From the NCBI GenBank assembly GCA_002479485.1, contig DLNM01000064.1:1-37952 (forward strand): a stretch of 37,952 nucleotides of DNA, in the 5' to 3' direction. This stretch comes from Firmicutes bacterium UBA7510. GTDB lineage: Bacteria; Bacillota; Clostridia; Tissierellales; Sedimentibacteraceae. Of the stretch, positions 23,089-32,354 are shown piece after piece. Below the pieces are notes generated by a model. It was not told the DNA's origin and made no database searches. It saw nothing but the letters and a program-made list of their open reading frames with translations. A program made the translations under genes and the position numbers. Positions within the stretch are counted from its first letter, which is position 1; the number at the start of each line of letters is the position of its first letter.

Positions 23089-24171
23089 ATGACCAATAGA
23101 GAACGTGAAATATTAAAGTATATTCAAGAAAATCCACTTATATCACAAAATGAGTTAGCAGTTAAATTAAATATAACAAGATCTTCTGTAGCCGTACACA
23201 TTGCAAATCTAATGAAGAAAGGTCTTATAAAAGGTAAAGGATATATAATAGCAGATAAACAATATGTAAGTATGATTGGTGCATGCAATATAGATGTTGC
23301 TGGTATTCCATTTGCAAATCTAATTGATAAGGATTCAAATCCAGGCAGAGTGTCCTTTTCAATGGGTGGAGTAAGCAGAAACATTGCTGAAAATCTTAGA
23401 AGACTAGACGTTAATGTAGAACTATTAACTATATTTGCAGATGATGTATATGGTGGACTATTGAAGAAAAACTGCTTAGATTTAGGTATAAAGATAGGAA
23501 ATAGTGTTAGCATTCCTAATGCTACAACTGCTACTTATGTTTATATTGCAGATAGTGATAAGGATATGAAACTTGCTATATCAGATATGGAGATTTATAA
23601 AAACATTACACCTTCTTTATTAGAATCAAGAAAAGATTCCTTAGAGCAGTCAAATGCAATAGTAATAGATACATGTCTTGAATTAGAAACAATAGAGTAT
23701 TTATTATCAAATATTAAAGTTCCTATATTTGTAGATTTAGTATCTATATCAAGAGGAATGAAGATTAAGGACATTATAGGAAAATTTCATACCATAAAAC
23801 CTAATAAATACGAAGCAGAAATGCTGTCAGGTATAAAAATAAATAATGAAAAGGATTTAATGACCGCATCTAATTACTTTATTGAAAAAGGAGTTGAGCA
23901 GGTATTTATTTCGTTAGGTGCAGACGGAGTATATTATAACAATGGTATAAAAAATGGTCTGCTACCACCTTATAAGAGTGAGGTTGTTAATACAACTGGG
24001 GCTGGAGATTCATTTATGGCAGGAATAGTATATGGTTATTTAAATAACTATGATATTGTAGATTCTGCTAAGATAGCTAGTGCAGCCGCTTCAATATGTA
24101 TATCGAGTATAGAAACAATAAGTAAAACTATGTCATTAGAAAAAATAGAAAAAATAATAAATAATAATTAA
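23089..24171 (+). CDS. psuK: PfkB-family pseudouridine kinase with N-terminal HTH
   Basis: A 360-residue protein. The N-terminal winged helix (about residues 1-52, NELAVKLNITRSSVAVHIANLMKKGLI) is fused to a PfkB/ribokinase domain. The kinase part shows GGVSRNIAENLRRLD near residue 100 and the C-terminal anion-hole motif NTTGAGDSFMAG near residue 302. It is expected to phosphorylate pseudouridine to pseudouridine 5'-phosphate, the substrate of the next gene product (psuG, 16 nt downstream). ATG at 23089 is preceded by GAGGTGAT. The fused HTH suggests an enzyme that also regulates, perhaps at the dyad upstream of its own gene. Confidence 0.85.
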   Translation: MTNREREILKYIQENPLISQNELAVKLNITRSSVAVHIANLMKKGLIKGKGYIIADKQYVSMIGACNIDVAGIPFANLIDKDSNPGRVSFSMGGVSRNIAENLRRLDVNVELLTIFADDVYGGLLKKNCLDLGIKIGNSVSIPNATTATYVYIADSDKDMKLAISDMEIYKNITPSLLESRKDSLEQSNAIVIDTCLELETIEYLLSNIKVPIFVDLVSISRGMKIKDIIGKFHTIKPNKYEAEMLSGIKINNEKDLMTASNYFIEKGVEQVFISLGADGVYYNNGIKNGLLPPYKSEVVNTTGAGDSFMAGIVYGYLNNYDIVDSAKIASAAASICISSIETISKTMSLEKIEKIINNN

Positions 24172-24187
24172 ACAGTGAGGTAATCAA

Positions 24188-25114
24188 ATGAATTTAGAAA
24201 AATATTTAGTTGTAGCAGATGAAATTAAAAATGCTCTAGAAAATAATTTGCCGGTAGTAGCATTAGAATCAACAATAATCTCTCATGGTATGCCATATCC
24301 ACAAAATTCTGAATCAGCAATTAGAACTCAAAATGTAATAAGAGAAAGTGGTGCTATACCAGCAACAGTAGCAATTCTTGGTGGAAAATTAAAGGTTGGA
24401 TTAACTGATGAAGAAATACACTATCTAGGTAAAAAAGGCTATGAAGTTAGAAAAGCAAGTAGAAGAGACTTAGCTGTATTAGTTTCTCAAAAGCTAGATG
24501 GAGCTACTACTGTTGCAACAACAATGATTTTAGCTAAATTAGCTGGAATAAAGGTATTTGCAACAGGTGGAATAGGTGGAGTTCATAGAGGTGCAGAAAC
24601 TACTATGGATATATCAGCTGACTTAGAAGAACTTGCAATGACTGATGTGGCAGTTGTATGCTCAGGAGCAAAATCTATATTAGACTTAGGTTTGACAATG
24701 GAGTATCTTGAAACAAAAGGCGTTCCAGTTGTAGGATATCAAACTGAAGATTTACCAGGATTCTATACAAGAGAAAGTGGATTTAAGGTTGATTATAGAT
24801 TAGATTCAGTTAAGGAAATAGCTGATGCATTTAAAACTAAACAAGAATTAGGCTTAATGGGTGGTATGGTAGTAGCAAATCCAATACCTAAAGAATTTGC
24901 ATTAGATAGTGATTTTATAAATGGTGCTATAAATGAAGCAGTTAAGGAAGCAGAAAAACAAGGTATCAAAGGTAAAGCTGCCACACCATTTTTATTATCA
25001 AAATTAAAAGAAATAACAAAAGGTGTAAGCTTAGCTTCAAACATAGAGCTAGTACTAAACAATGCAAGAGTAGCGGCTCAGTTAGCTATTGAGTATAGTA
25101 AGATAAGTAAATAA
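24188..25114 (+). CDS. psuG: Pseudouridine-5'-phosphate glycosidase
   Basis: A 308-residue enzyme of the YeiN/PsuG family. It splits pseudouridine 5'-phosphate to uracil and ribose 5-phosphate. Family hallmarks are PVVALESTIISHGMPYPQN near residues 20-38, the ATTVATTMILAKLAGIKVFATGGIGGVHRG segment (partly quoted; about residues 97-126), and NPIPKEFALD near 235. Full length. It is co-transcribed with the kinase and ends at a bidirectional terminator. Confidence 0.95.
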   Translation: MNLEKYLVVADEIKNALENNLPVVALESTIISHGMPYPQNSESAIRTQNVIRESGAIPATVAILGGKLKVGLTDEEIHYLGKKGYEVRKASRRDLAVLVSQKLDGATTVATTMILAKLAGIKVFATGGIGGVHRGAETTMDISADLEELAMTDVAVVCSGAKSILDLGLTMEYLETKGVPVVGYQTEDLPGFYTRESGFKVDYRLDSVKEIADAFKTKQELGLMGGMVVANPIPKEFALDSDFINGAINEAVKEAEKQGIKGKAATPFLLSKLKEITKGVSLASNIELVLNNARVAAQLAIEYSKISK

Positions 25115-25116
25115 AT

Positions 25117-25156
25117 AAAAACAGAAGTGTAAACTTAATACACTTCTGTTTTTTTA
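25117..25156. terminator. Bidirectional terminator between psuG and the permease gene
   Basis: A perfect 15-bp stem (AAAAACAGAAGTGTA and its inverse, 25117-25131 and 25139-25153) with T-tracts readable on both strands. Confidence 0.9.
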
Positions 25157-25158
25157 TG

Positions 25159-28100
25159 CTACTCATTAGCTTTCATACTTTCAACCATGTCAATTTTTCT
25201 TAACTTTTTATTCATTACTAAATTTACTAACATACTAAAGAACATTGTTAGAAGTGCCGAGAATACATAGCTTAGAGGGTAAATTGTTCTACCAAACATT
25301 GCAGCATCAACCTCGGCTGTTTTTACAACAAAGGCATGTAGAAAAATTCCGAATACTAAACCAATTAATGTACCAATTAAACTCAAAATAATTGTTTCTC
25401 TATACACATAGGCTGAAACTTCCTTTTCATAGAAGCCTAAAACTTTGATAGTAGCTATTTCCTTCTGTCTTTCCGTAATATTTATATTGGTTAGGTTATA
25501 TAAAACTATAAACGCTAGGAGCCCAGCACTTACAATTAAAACAATTACTATATAATCTATTTTACTTAATAAATCGCTAAACTGATTTTTAATTACATCC
25601 GTAAAATTAACTGCGTTTACCTCTTTATCTTTTAATAATTCAGTAGAAAGTTCATCCCTATGGGTTTCATCTGAATTTGGTACATTACCAATCAAAATAT
25701 TAAAGACCGGTTTTTTACCATAGGCATCCTCGTATATTTTATGTGGTATATATACATATCCAGATACATAATTTTCTGTTATTCCAGCTATAGTGAAATT
25801 AGCTTTTATATTATCTTTTATTTCTAGGGTAATTTCATCACCTACACCTAATTCTAATCTTTCAGCTAGTTTTTCAGTTATAACAACTGTATCTTCGTTA
25901 AATTCAACTGGTTTTTTAGTTTTTCTATCCTGTAATGTGATGAACTCCTTTAATTCACTTTCATCTTCAATAGAAGTAATTGTAGTCTCTATTTTGTTTT
26001 TATTTATATTACCAGTAGCCTTAGCTTTTTCTTGGTGTATAGTAGTAAAATCTGATACAACATCCTTATTTGATACTATATCATATAAATTTTCTGATTT
26101 TTCTAATGAGTTTTCATTTTTTATACTAACTACTAAGTTATATTTAAAAATCTCATTAAACTGCTTATAAATTATATCTCCAATACTGTCTCTTAACCCA
26201 AAACCTGTTACTAAAAGTGCGGTACAGCCAGCGATTCCTATAACAGTCATAAAAAATCTTTTTTTGTATCTTATAAGGTTACGAGCTGTGACTTTGTGAG
26301 TAAATTTCATTCTTTTCCAAATTGGAGTTATATACTCTAAAAATACGCGTTTACCAGCCTTAGGTGCACGAGGCAGCATAAGTCTTGCAGGACATTCCAT
26401 AAGTGAACTATAGCATGCCGCAAATGTTGCTCCTAAAGTGCAAAGTATAGCTGTAAGTGATGATATTAAAGCATATTTTATGTTAAACTGTGTTATTAAA
26501 GGAGGCAATGTATACATCATTTCATATGCATTCCAAATAACTGTAGGAAATAACTTAAATCCAACTAATAAACCAATAATAGAGCCTAAAATACTGGCTA
26601 ATCCAGCATATAGCATGTATTTAAATGCAATTGTAGACTTGCTGTATCCAAGAGCCTTTAATGTTCCTATTTGTGTTCGTTCCTCTTCAACCATTCTAGT
26701 CATAGTTGTTAATGCAACTAAAGCAGCTACAAGAAAAAAGAAAATTGGAAACACCTTTGCAATTGCCTCTACCTTTTGAGCATTTGATGTAAAACTTTCA
26801 TATGCTAAATTTGAATGTCTGTCTAGAATATACCATTCAGGCTGTTCTAATTTTTTAATCTCATATTCCGCGTCAATAAGCTTCTTTTCAGCATCACCGA
26901 GCTTTTCATCTGCTTCTTTTTTTCCGTCATTGTATTTTTTAATTCCATTTTCTAAATCAATTTTGGCAGCGGCAAGTTCTTTTTGTGCATCGTCTAGCTT
27001 TATTTTAGAATCAGTTAATTCTTGCTCTGCTAAGTTAAATTTTTCATTAGCTTCCTTTATATTATCATTAAGTAATTTTTCGCCTGCTATCAGCTCTTGT
27101 TCTTTTTTGTTAATTTCTTCAAGTGACAAATTATACTGCTTAACACTAGCATCATATTTTGCGACCTCTTCAGCTATTTGTGGATTAGTCTGTGCTAAAG
27201 GTCTTATCTCTTCAATTTTAGGTGATGCTTCATCAAGTGTCATTTTAAATGCTTCAAGCTCTATTTTGCCATCTGCAATTTTCTTTTTACCTTCAATTAT
27301 CTCTTTTTGTTTTTCATTAACTTGAGCTTCAAAATCAGATTTTTGCTTTGTTAACTCTTGTTGTCCATCAGATAGTTTTTTATATCCATCAGCTATTTCT
27401 GTTTCTGCATCAGCTATTTCTTTTTTGCCACTATTTATTTCATCTAGCGCATCCTGAAGCTCTTTTTCAGTTTCGGCTTTTTTATCGTTATATTCTTTCT
27501 TTGCATCTTCTAGCTTTGAATTTGCTTCATCTATTATTTCATTATATCTTAGTGCTATTTGACTTTCGGAAATAGTTTCTATTTCATTTATAGTGTCATT
27601 GACTAAATTCTCATATTCTTTAGAAAATGTATCAAGCTCCATAGCTCCATTTACTGTAGCATATATGTCTGTATATACATCATAGGAGAAGCTATCCTCA
27701 GGAGCATACATAATAAGACCAACTGTGCCGTTGCCAACTGAACTTCTTTCTCGTTCAACTGAGAAATATTGAGCGCTTTGTACAACCCCCACTACCTCGA
27801 ACTGGTTTACACTTAACTTATCCTCAATGTTAGCACTGTATCCCTTTTCGAATTCAGTTTCATCTGATACCATAAGTTTATCGCCAATTGTTATAGGCGA
27901 TCCAAGTAGATTCTTATGTTCTACAACACATTCTCCGGGATTTTCCGGCATTCTACCATCAACTAGTATGACTTGATTTTGATAACTAGGATTATATAAA
28001 GGTATACTGTGAATCTTTGCAACTATTGAGTCATGATTGGTGCCAGTTAAAAGTGCATCTACACTGTATGCAGGCATTACGCTTAAAATGCTATCAATAC

Positions 28101-28332
28101 TTTTAATAGCATCCACATCCTTATTGGTTAATCCTAGTGTACTTATCACCCTGATATCCATTGTATTTGTATCATCATAGTACTTGTCTGCTGAAAATCT
28201 CATATCAGGAGTTGTAGCCATAAGTCCGGCCAAGAAACCAACACCAAGAGCAACAATAGCCAGTATTGCCATAAACCGACTTAGGCTTTTTGTTATTTCT
28301 CTTTTTATATTCTTTCTAAATGTCCTTTTCAC
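25159..28332 (-). CDS. Large FtsX-type ABC permease with extracellular coiled coil
   Basis: A 1057-residue protein. One TM segment near residue 30 precedes an extracytoplasmic region. Residues about 263-497 form a long charged coiled coil with degenerate GKKEIADAETEIADG-like repeats. Three TM segments (about 530-645) form the first FtsX domain, a further TM lies near 690, and three more TMs near the C-terminus form the second. This layout is common for clostridial FtsX/MacB-type permeases working with a separate ATPase, encoded just upstream. Substrate export, peptide resistance or cell-wall control are all possible. GTG at 28332 is chosen because GGAGG lies 5 nt upstream; the ATG at 28344 overlaps the Shine-Dalgarno sequence. 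Confidence 0.85.
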   Translation of the reverse strand: MKRTFRKNIKREITKSLSRFMAILAIVALGVGFLAGLMATTPDMRFSADKYYDDTNTMDIRVISTLGLTNKDVDAIKSIDSILSVMPAYSVDALLTGTNHDSIVAKIHSIPLYNPSYQNQVILVDGRMPENPGECVVEHKNLLGSPITIGDKLMVSDETEFEKGYSANIEDKLSVNQFEVVGVVQSAQYFSVERERSSVGNGTVGLIMYAPEDSFSYDVYTDIYATVNGAMELDTFSKEYENLVNDTINEIETISESQIALRYNEIIDEANSKLEDAKKEYNDKKAETEKELQDALDEINSGKKEIADAETEIADGYKKLSDGQQELTKQKSDFEAQVNEKQKEIIEGKKKIADGKIELEAFKMTLDEASPKIEEIRPLAQTNPQIAEEVAKYDASVKQYNLSLEEINKKEQELIAGEKLLNDNIKEANEKFNLAEQELTDSKIKLDDAQKELAAAKIDLENGIKKYNDGKKEADEKLGDAEKKLIDAEYEIKKLEQPEWYILDRHSNLAYESFTSNAQKVEAIAKVFPIFFFLVAALVALTTMTRMVEEERTQIGTLKALGYSKSTIAFKYMLYAGLASILGSIIGLLVGFKLFPTVIWNAYEMMYTLPPLITQFNIKYALISSLTAILCTLGATFAACYSSLMECPARLMLPRAPKAGKRVFLEYITPIWKRMKFTHKVTARNLIRYKKRFFMTVIGIAGCTALLVTGFGLRDSIGDIIYKQFNEIFKYNLVVSIKNENSLEKSENLYDIVSNKDVVSDFTTIHQEKAKATGNINKNKIETTITSIEDESELKEFITLQDRKTKKPVEFNEDTVVITEKLAERLELGVGDEITLEIKDNIKANFTIAGITENYVSGYVYIPHKIYEDAYGKKPVFNILIGNVPNSDETHRDELSTELLKDKEVNAVNFTDVIKNQFSDLLSKIDYIVIVLIVSAGLLAFIVLYNLTNINITERQKEIATIKVLGFYEKEVSAYVYRETIILSLIGTLIGLVFGIFLHAFVVKTAEVDAAMFGRTIYPLSYVFSALLTMFFSMLVNLVMNKKLRKIDMVESMKANE

Positions 28333-28347
28333 CTTATCCTCCATTAT

Positions 28348-28418
28348 GCCGCTCTACGGCTTCGCAGTATAAAATGAAGAATCGGAACGATTCTTCCATA
28401 GAGTGAACGTAGTTCACT
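28348..28418. repeat. Three tandem palindromes between ATPase and permease genes
   Basis: In minus-strand order: GTGAAC-type palindrome 28402-28418 (AGTGAAC-GTA-GTTCACT), a perfect 9-bp hairpin 28376-28396 (GAAGAATCG/CGATTCTTC), and GCCG-loop-CGGC 28348-28360. On the minus strand the last is followed directly by ATAATGGAGG, the permease ribosome-binding site. The sequence from the last palindrome to GGAGG matches 37134-37158 at 22 of 25 positions. Confidence 0.75.
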
Positions 28419-28421
28419 TTT

Positions 28422-29126
28422 TTACCATTCAATCCTTTCTACAGGGATTGGGTTTTTATTAATTTCACAGGATTCTATTTTTCCATTTTTTACTTTAATT
28501 ATTCTATCCGCCATAGCAGTAATAGCTTGATTGTGAGTTATGACTATAACAGTTCTACCTGTATTTCTACAAGTATCTTGTAAAAGCTTTAATACAGCTT
28601 TTCCTGTATTGTAGTCAAGTGCTCCCGTAGGCTCATCACATAGAAGTATTTTAGGATTTTTAGCAAGAGCTCTTGCTATAGATACACGTTGCTGCTCTCC
28701 ACCAGAAAGCTGGGCAGGAAAATTAAACATCCTGTCTTTCAAACCTACATGCTCTAAAGTTTCTCTTGGATCTAAGGGCTCTTTACATATTTCACTGGCA
28801 AGTTCTACATTTTCAAGGGCAGTTAAATTCTGAACTAAATTGTAAAATTGAAATACAAACCCCACATCATACCTTCTATATTCGGTAAGTTGCTTGTTGT
28901 TATAATTGCTAATTTCTTTACCATCCAGCATAATACTTCCTTCATCACATGTATCCATACCGCCTAGCATGTTTAATAATGTAGTTTTACCTGCACCGCT
29001 AGGCCCAACAATTACACAAAATTCACCTTTTTTTATATCAAAGCTTATATGATCAGTAGCCGATATTTTTTGTTCACCCATCTTATAATATTTACATACA
29101 TTTTGAAAACTGACAAATTCTCTCAT
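28422..29126 (-). CDS. ABC transporter ATPase (LolD/MacB-type)
   Basis: A 234-residue ATPase: Walker A GPSGAGKTT (41-49), signature LSGGEQQRVSIARAL, Walker B ILLCDEPTGALD, and a switch His in VIVITHNQ. This subfamily energises FtsX-type permeases, and such a permease gene lies directly downstream. GAGGTG lies 5-6 nt before the ATG. The gene is divergent from a MarR-type regulator with an operator-like dyad between them. Confidence 0.93.
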   Translation of the reverse strand: MREFVSFQNVCKYYKMGEQKISATDHISFDIKKGEFCVIVGPSGAGKTTLLNMLGGMDTCDEGSIMLDGKEISNYNNKQLTEYRRYDVGFVFQFYNLVQNLTALENVELASEICKEPLDPRETLEHVGLKDRMFNFPAQLSGGEQQRVSIARALAKNPKILLCDEPTGALDYNTGKAVLKLLQDTCRNTGRTVIVITHNQAITAMADRIIKVKNGKIESCEINKNPIPVERIEW

Positions 29127-29141
29127 TAAAGCACCTCATTA

Positions 29142-29174
29142 TTGACAACTTTAGTAATTTTGTTTAAAATTACT
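29142..29174 (+). promoter_or_regulatory. MarR promoter and operator in the divergent region
   Basis: TTGACA (29142-29147) and TAAAAT (29165-29170) are separated by 17 nt. A perfect dyad AGTAATTTT-GTTT-AAAATTACT (29153-29174) overlaps the -10. It lies 27 nt upstream of the divergent ATPase start, so a bound MarR protein could act on both directions. Confidence 0.6.
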
Positions 29175-29271
29175 TATATTATTATATATCATCCGAATTA
29201 ATATTATCTTAATTAATACTTAATTATTATATTAATTTATAGAAAAAAATCAATAGCTGGGGAAAAAATAT

Positions 29272-29718
29272 ATGAAGAAAAATTTAGAAACACACGGATT
29301 TGTAGAACAGGCTTTGCAGCTAGCAAGGTTGTACAATTTATGTTGCCGTTGGGCTAGTGGGAAAAATGTTAATATTTTAAATATTTTAATTCTGATAGAA
29401 ATTTATGCTAATAAAAGTGGATGTGAAGCTTCTCAAATAGCAGACCATCTATATTTACCACGACAAACTATGACTTATGCCATAGATTCATTGGAAAAAG
29501 AAGGTTACATTATAAGACAGAGCCATCCTACAGATCGTAGGAGAAAAAACATAGTGTTAACTGAATTAGGTACTAAATTTATAACAGATATTATGACTGA
29601 AATAGAAGAAGAGTTTTACAATTTCACAAGCAGTTTTATGCCTGATAGAAAGCATTTTGATGAATTATTTAATAATTTTGTATCTCATTTAGAAGAGAAG
29701 CTAGATAATAGAAATTAA
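29272..29718 (+). CDS. MarR-family regulator
   Basis: A 148-residue protein with the MarR winged helix: helix-turn-helix ASQIADHLYLPRQTMTYAIDSLEKEGYI and the wing DRRRKNIVLTELG (about residues 85-97). It is divergent from the ATPase-permease pair and most likely controls it. The Shine-Dalgarno sequence is weak (TGGGGAAAA about 10 nt upstream), suggesting low translation. Confidence 0.88.
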   Translation: MKKNLETHGFVEQALQLARLYNLCCRWASGKNVNILNILILIEIYANKSGCEASQIADHLYLPRQTMTYAIDSLEKEGYIIRQSHPTDRRRKNIVLTELGTKFITDIMTEIEEEFYNFTSSFMPDRKHFDELFNNFVSHLEEKLDNRN

Positions 29719-29778
29719 TAAAGTATGAAAAACTGACATAAACTGTAAATAAGTGGTGAAAAAATTAATATAAATTAT

Positions 29779-29806
29779 GCGAATATTTAATATTCGCTAT
29801 TTTTAT
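29779..29806 (+). terminator. Terminator after the MarR gene
   Basis: GCGAATAT-TTA-ATATTCGC followed by TATTTTTAT. Confidence 0.75.
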
Positions 29807-29923
29807 GAAAAATATATATACCTTGAAAATGTGCGAAAATTATTTTTTTAACAATGTTATTAGCTATAAATTACAAGTTTTAATGCAAGAAGTAAAAAAA
29901 ACAAGTCATTTTTGCAAAAAATC

Positions 29924-30021
29924 TTGCAAAATTATTGAAAATAGATTATATTATTCGTGAAGAATAAGTTAGTGTACAAGAGTAATTATACTAAGCATGA
30001 TTACTTTTGTAATTATACTAA
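29924..30021 (+). promoter_or_regulatory. Promoter and direct-repeat leader of the mutase operon
   Basis: TTGCAA (29924-29929) and TATATT (29947-29952) are separated by 17 nt. Downstream, the 13-nt sequence GTAATTATACTAA occurs twice in direct orientation (29982-29994 and 30009-30021), and AGTAAT/ATTACT can also pair. The leader is about 130 nt. The 372-nt gap 29719-30090 holds only this and the MarR terminator; I see no cobalamin-riboswitch B12 box. Confidence 0.5.
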
Positions 30022-30090
30022 ATATAATTATTTGATAATATATTATAAAACGTCAATCACAAAAAGTATAAAATAGGGAGGTACCAATTG

Positions 30091-31749
30091 ATGTTTGACA
30101 AAGAAAAGAAAGCTGCTTGGGAACAAAATGTTCTTGGCAAATCATTAGCAAAAGCGCCTGAGAGTAGAGAAACTTTCAGAACTGGCTCAGGAGATGTGAT
30201 TAATAGATTATATACTCCAGAAGATGTTGAAAATATTGATTACGACTCAGAAATAGGCTATCCAGGACAATATCCATTTACAAGAGGATATCAGACTACA
30301 ATGTACAGAGGAAAGCCATGGACAATGAGAATGTATGCAGGTTTTGCAACTGCTGAGGAATCAAATCAAAGATATAAATTCTTGGTTGAACAAGGTTCAA
30401 CTGGATTATCAGTAGCATTTGACTTACCAACACAAATTGGTTATGACTCAGACCATTCATTAGCTGAAGGCGAAGTAGGTAAGGTTGGGGTTGCTATTGA
30501 CTCATTAAAGGACATGGAAATATTATTTGATGGTATTCCACTTGACAAGGTAAGTACATCAATGACTATAAATGCACCTGCATCAGTATTATTAGCTATG
30601 TATATTGCAGTTGCTGAGAAACAAGGTGTTTCTGCAGATAAATTAAGAGGAACAATCCAAAATGATATATTAAAGGAATATATAGCAAGAGGAACATACA
30701 TATTCCCAACAGAACCATCAATGAGATTAATAACTAATATATTTGAATACTGTTCAAAAGAAGTTCCACAATGGAACACAATCAGTATATCAGGATACCA
30801 CATTAGAGAAGCTGGCTCAACAGCAGCTCAAGAGGTTGGTTTTACATTAGCTGATGGTATAGCATATGTTGATGCAGCTATCAAGGCTGGCCTTGATGTT
30901 GATACATTTGCACCAAGATTATCATTCTTCTTTAACGCTCACAATGACTTATTAGAAGAAGTATCTAAATACAGAGCAGCAAGAAGATTATGGGCTAAAA
31001 TCATGAAAGAAAGATTTGGCGCTAAGAAAGAAAAATCTATGATGCTTAAATTCCACACTCAAACTGGTGGATGTACTTTAACAGCTCAACAACCAGATAA
31101 TAACATAGTTAGAGTTGCTATACAAACATTAGCAGCAGTTTTAGGTGGAACTCAGTCTCTACATACAAACTCAAGAGACGAGGCTTTAGCTTTACCAACA
31201 ACTGAATCAGTTCAAATAGCACTTAGAACACAACAAATAGTTGCTTATGAATCAGGTGTTACAAATACAGTTGACCCATTAGCTGGATCATACTACATCG
31301 AGGCTAAGACAAAACAAATCGAAGATGAGGCTATGGAATACATCAGAAAAATTGATGAATTAGGTGGAGCACCTAGGGCAATAGATTTAGGATTTATACA
31401 AAAAGAAATAACAGACTCAGCTTACAAATACCAAATGGAAATTGAATCACTTGATAGAATCGTTGTTGGTGTTAATAAATTCCAAGTAGAAGAGGAAGCA
31501 CCAAAAGGATTATTAAGAGTTGATCCAATCGTTGGAGAAATGCAGAAGAAAAAAATTGCTGACGTTAAAGCTTCTAGAAATAACGAAGCTGTTAAAGCTT
31601 CATTAGAGGCTTTAAGAAAAGCATGTCAAGGAACTGAGAATGTAATGCCATTTATCTTAGCAGCGGTTAAAGAATATGCAACACTTGGAGAAATTTGTGG
31701 CGTTATGAGAGAAGTATTTGGCGAATACGAGCAAGCAGTTTTACTTTAA
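30091..31749 (+). CDS. mcmA: Methylmalonyl-CoA mutase large chain, catalytic domain
   Basis: A 552-residue TIM-barrel half of a B12-dependent acyl-CoA mutase, converting succinyl-CoA and methylmalonyl-CoA into each other. Substrate-binding segments MYRGKPWTMRMYAGF (about 71-85) and GLSVAFDLPTQIGYDSDH are intact. Y82 in RMYAGF fits methylmalonyl-CoA mutase, where isobutyryl-CoA mutases have Phe (from memory). The B12-binding domain is absent and is encoded by the next gene, as in archaeal and many clostridial enzymes. ATG at 30091 has GGGAGG 9 nt upstream; TTG at 30088 is an alternative. The presence of meaB and the epimerase supports the methylmalonyl assignment. Confidence 0.9.
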   Translation: MFDKEKKAAWEQNVLGKSLAKAPESRETFRTGSGDVINRLYTPEDVENIDYDSEIGYPGQYPFTRGYQTTMYRGKPWTMRMYAGFATAEESNQRYKFLVEQGSTGLSVAFDLPTQIGYDSDHSLAEGEVGKVGVAIDSLKDMEILFDGIPLDKVSTSMTINAPASVLLAMYIAVAEKQGVSADKLRGTIQNDILKEYIARGTYIFPTEPSMRLITNIFEYCSKEVPQWNTISISGYHIREAGSTAAQEVGFTLADGIAYVDAAIKAGLDVDTFAPRLSFFFNAHNDLLEEVSKYRAARRLWAKIMKERFGAKKEKSMMLKFHTQTGGCTLTAQQPDNNIVRVAIQTLAAVLGGTQSLHTNSRDEALALPTTESVQIALRTQQIVAYESGVTNTVDPLAGSYYIEAKTKQIEDEAMEYIRKIDELGGAPRAIDLGFIQKEITDSAYKYQMEIESLDRIVVGVNKFQVEEEAPKGLLRVDPIVGEMQKKKIADVKASRNNEAVKASLEALRKACQGTENVMPFILAAVKEYATLGEICGVMREVFGEYEQAVLL

Positions 31750-31776
31750 AATATTTGATAAGTTGGAGGATAAAAA

Positions 31777-32175
31777 ATGAGTAGACCAATTAGAGTTTTA
31801 ATAGCTAAACCGGGTCTTGATGGACATGATAGGGGAGCTAAATTAATAGCTAGAGCCTTAAGAGACGCTGGAATGGAAGTTATATATACAGGATTAAGAC
31901 AAACACCAGAACAAATCGTTGCAGCAGCAATACAAGAAGACGTTGATGTTGTTGGAATGAGTATATTATCAGGAGCGCATAATCACTTACTACCAAAGGT
32001 AGTCGAATTATTAAAGGCTCAAGGCGCTGATGATGTATTGATTGTTGGTGGTGGTGTTATACCAGACGAAGATATACCAGGATTAAAAGCTGCTGGAGTA
32101 GATGAAGTGTTTACGCCAGGTACAGCAACTACTACAACAATAGATTTTATAAAAAATAATATTAAAAGAAAATAG
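31777..32175 (+). CDS. Methylmalonyl-CoA mutase small chain, B12-binding
   Basis: A 132-residue stand-alone cobalamin-binding domain. The DxHxxG motif is D15-G-H17-D-R-G20, with H17 as the expected lower axial ligand to cobalt; the SILSGAH and VGGGVIPDED segments complete the B12 pocket. It must associate with the large chain encoded 27 nt upstream. Strong GGAGG before the ATG. Followed by an imperfect terminator-like stem. Confidence 0.93.
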   Translation: MSRPIRVLIAKPGLDGHDRGAKLIARALRDAGMEVIYTGLRQTPEQIVAAAIQEDVDVVGMSILSGAHNHLLPKVVELLKAQGADDVLIVGGGVIPDEDIPGLKAAGVDEVFTPGTATTTTIDFIKNNIKRK

Positions 32176-32181
32176 ATAGTT

Positions 32182-32224
32182 AAAGGGGAAAATGGTAAAG
32201 TTTTATCCATTTCTCCTTTTAGTT
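32182..32224 (+). terminator. Imperfect terminator after the mutase small chain
   Basis: AAAGGGGAAAATGG (32182-32195) pairs with CCATTTCTCCTTTT (32207-32220) with a bulge, then AGTTT. Probably partial, allowing some read-through to meaB. Confidence 0.5.
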
Positions 32225-32253
32225 TCTAATGAAAACGCACCGTGGAGGTGATA

Positions 32254-32354
32254 GTGTGAAAAAAACACTTCACAGCATGAAATGTATTTCACACTTATAT
32301 TCTATAATGCCACTACAATGTCTCGACTACGTCGAGACTAAGCATAATGGGAGG
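32254..32354. repeat. Composite palindromic element upstream of meaB
   Basis: GTGTGAA...TTCACA (32254-32274, like 16881-16901), TGAAAT-GT-ATTTCA (32278-32291, like 9887-9900), then ATGCCACTACAAT and the perfect palindrome GTCTCGAC-TAC-GTCGAGAC (32320-32338), then CATAATGGGAGG with the meaB ribosome-binding site. It is the fullest copy of the palindrome family here. Confidence 0.8.

Noticed and set aside
26930..27325. Plus-strand ORF opposite the FtsX-type permease
   Set aside because: It is the antisense of the Lys/Glu-rich coiled coil, which gives Ser/Leu/Phe-rich low-complexity protein without a ribosome-binding site.
30091..32175. Isobutyryl-CoA or other acyl-CoA mutase instead of methylmalonyl-CoA mutase
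   Set aside because: Y82 in RMYAGF and the neighbouring epimerase favour methylmalonyl-CoA mutase, though substrate assignment from sequence is not absolute.
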